DNA of 30,439 bases from DASZZY01 sp036260395 (GTDB lineage: Bacteria; Actinomycetota; UBA4738; CALAEC01). The stretch is from the NCBI GenBank assembly GCA_036260395.1, contig DASZZY010000081.1, forward strand, positions 1 through 30,439, written 5' to 3'. Shown here piece by piece: positions 30,421 through 30,439 of the stretch; the first letter of the stretch is position 1, and each line of letters begins with the position of its first letter. A model generated the notes under the pieces. It was not told the DNA's origin. It searched no databases and saw only the letters and a program-made list of their open reading frames with translations. A program made the translations under genes and the position numbers.

Positions 30421-30439
30421 CAGGGACGCCGCCGGCGAC

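Overview
This is a strongly GC-rich stretch of bacterial chromosome holding most of the ribosomal protein and RNA polymerase gene clusters. It fits an actinobacterium (Actinomycetota). NusG has an acidic Ala/Glu/Pro-rich N-terminus, RpoB/RpoC have actinobacterial-type sequence, S14 is the short zinc type, and a DUF222/HNH gene (a largely actinobacterial family) is present. GTG starts and 1- or 4-base gene overlaps are common. The class cannot be fixed by eye; a lineage outside the best-studied genera is possible.

Layout. (1) 1-3193, plus strand: the end of nusG, then rplK, rplA, a sigma70-type promoter with an L10-type leader and attenuator, then rplJ and rplL. (2) 3222-10757: a near-consensus promoter, rpoB and rpoC, closed by three consecutive hairpins, the last a strong C(UUCG)G-capped terminator. 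(3) 10781-12759, minus strand: a DUF222/HNH endonuclease gene broken by two frameshifts, and an inositol-monophosphatase-family gene. These two separate rpoBC from the str operon. (4) 12802-28995, plus strand: a TTGACA promoter followed by an unbroken run of 28 genes: rpsL, rpsG, fusA, tuf, the S10 cluster (rpsJ to rpsQ), the spc cluster (rplN to rplO), secY, adk and map. No gap exceeds about 70 bases, so str, S10 and spc look like one transcription unit. (5) 29005-29418, minus strand: a VOC (glyoxalase-fold) gene where infA (IF-1) usually lies; infA is not in the window. (6) 29437-30420, plus strand: a new promoter, a GC-rich palindromic hairpin leader, then rpmJ, rpsM and rpsK, the start of the alpha cluster.

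The genes together make the translation machine (14 large-subunit and 10 small-subunit proteins from rpsL onward plus rpmJ, rpsM and rpsK, and the L11/L1/L10/L12 stalk proteins), the transcription machine (beta, beta', NusG), elongation factors EF-G and EF-Tu, the SecY channel, adenylate kinase and methionine aminopeptidase.

The core genes are conventional. The more unusual observations are the loss of infA from its normal place, the leader elements before rplJ, rpoB and rpmJ, the acidic Pro/Glu-rich extensions on NusG, L10 and S3 (two encoded by in-frame tandem repeats), and the disrupted HNH gene. I found no CRISPR array, tRNA, rRNA, insertion sequence or clearly novel multi-gene system.
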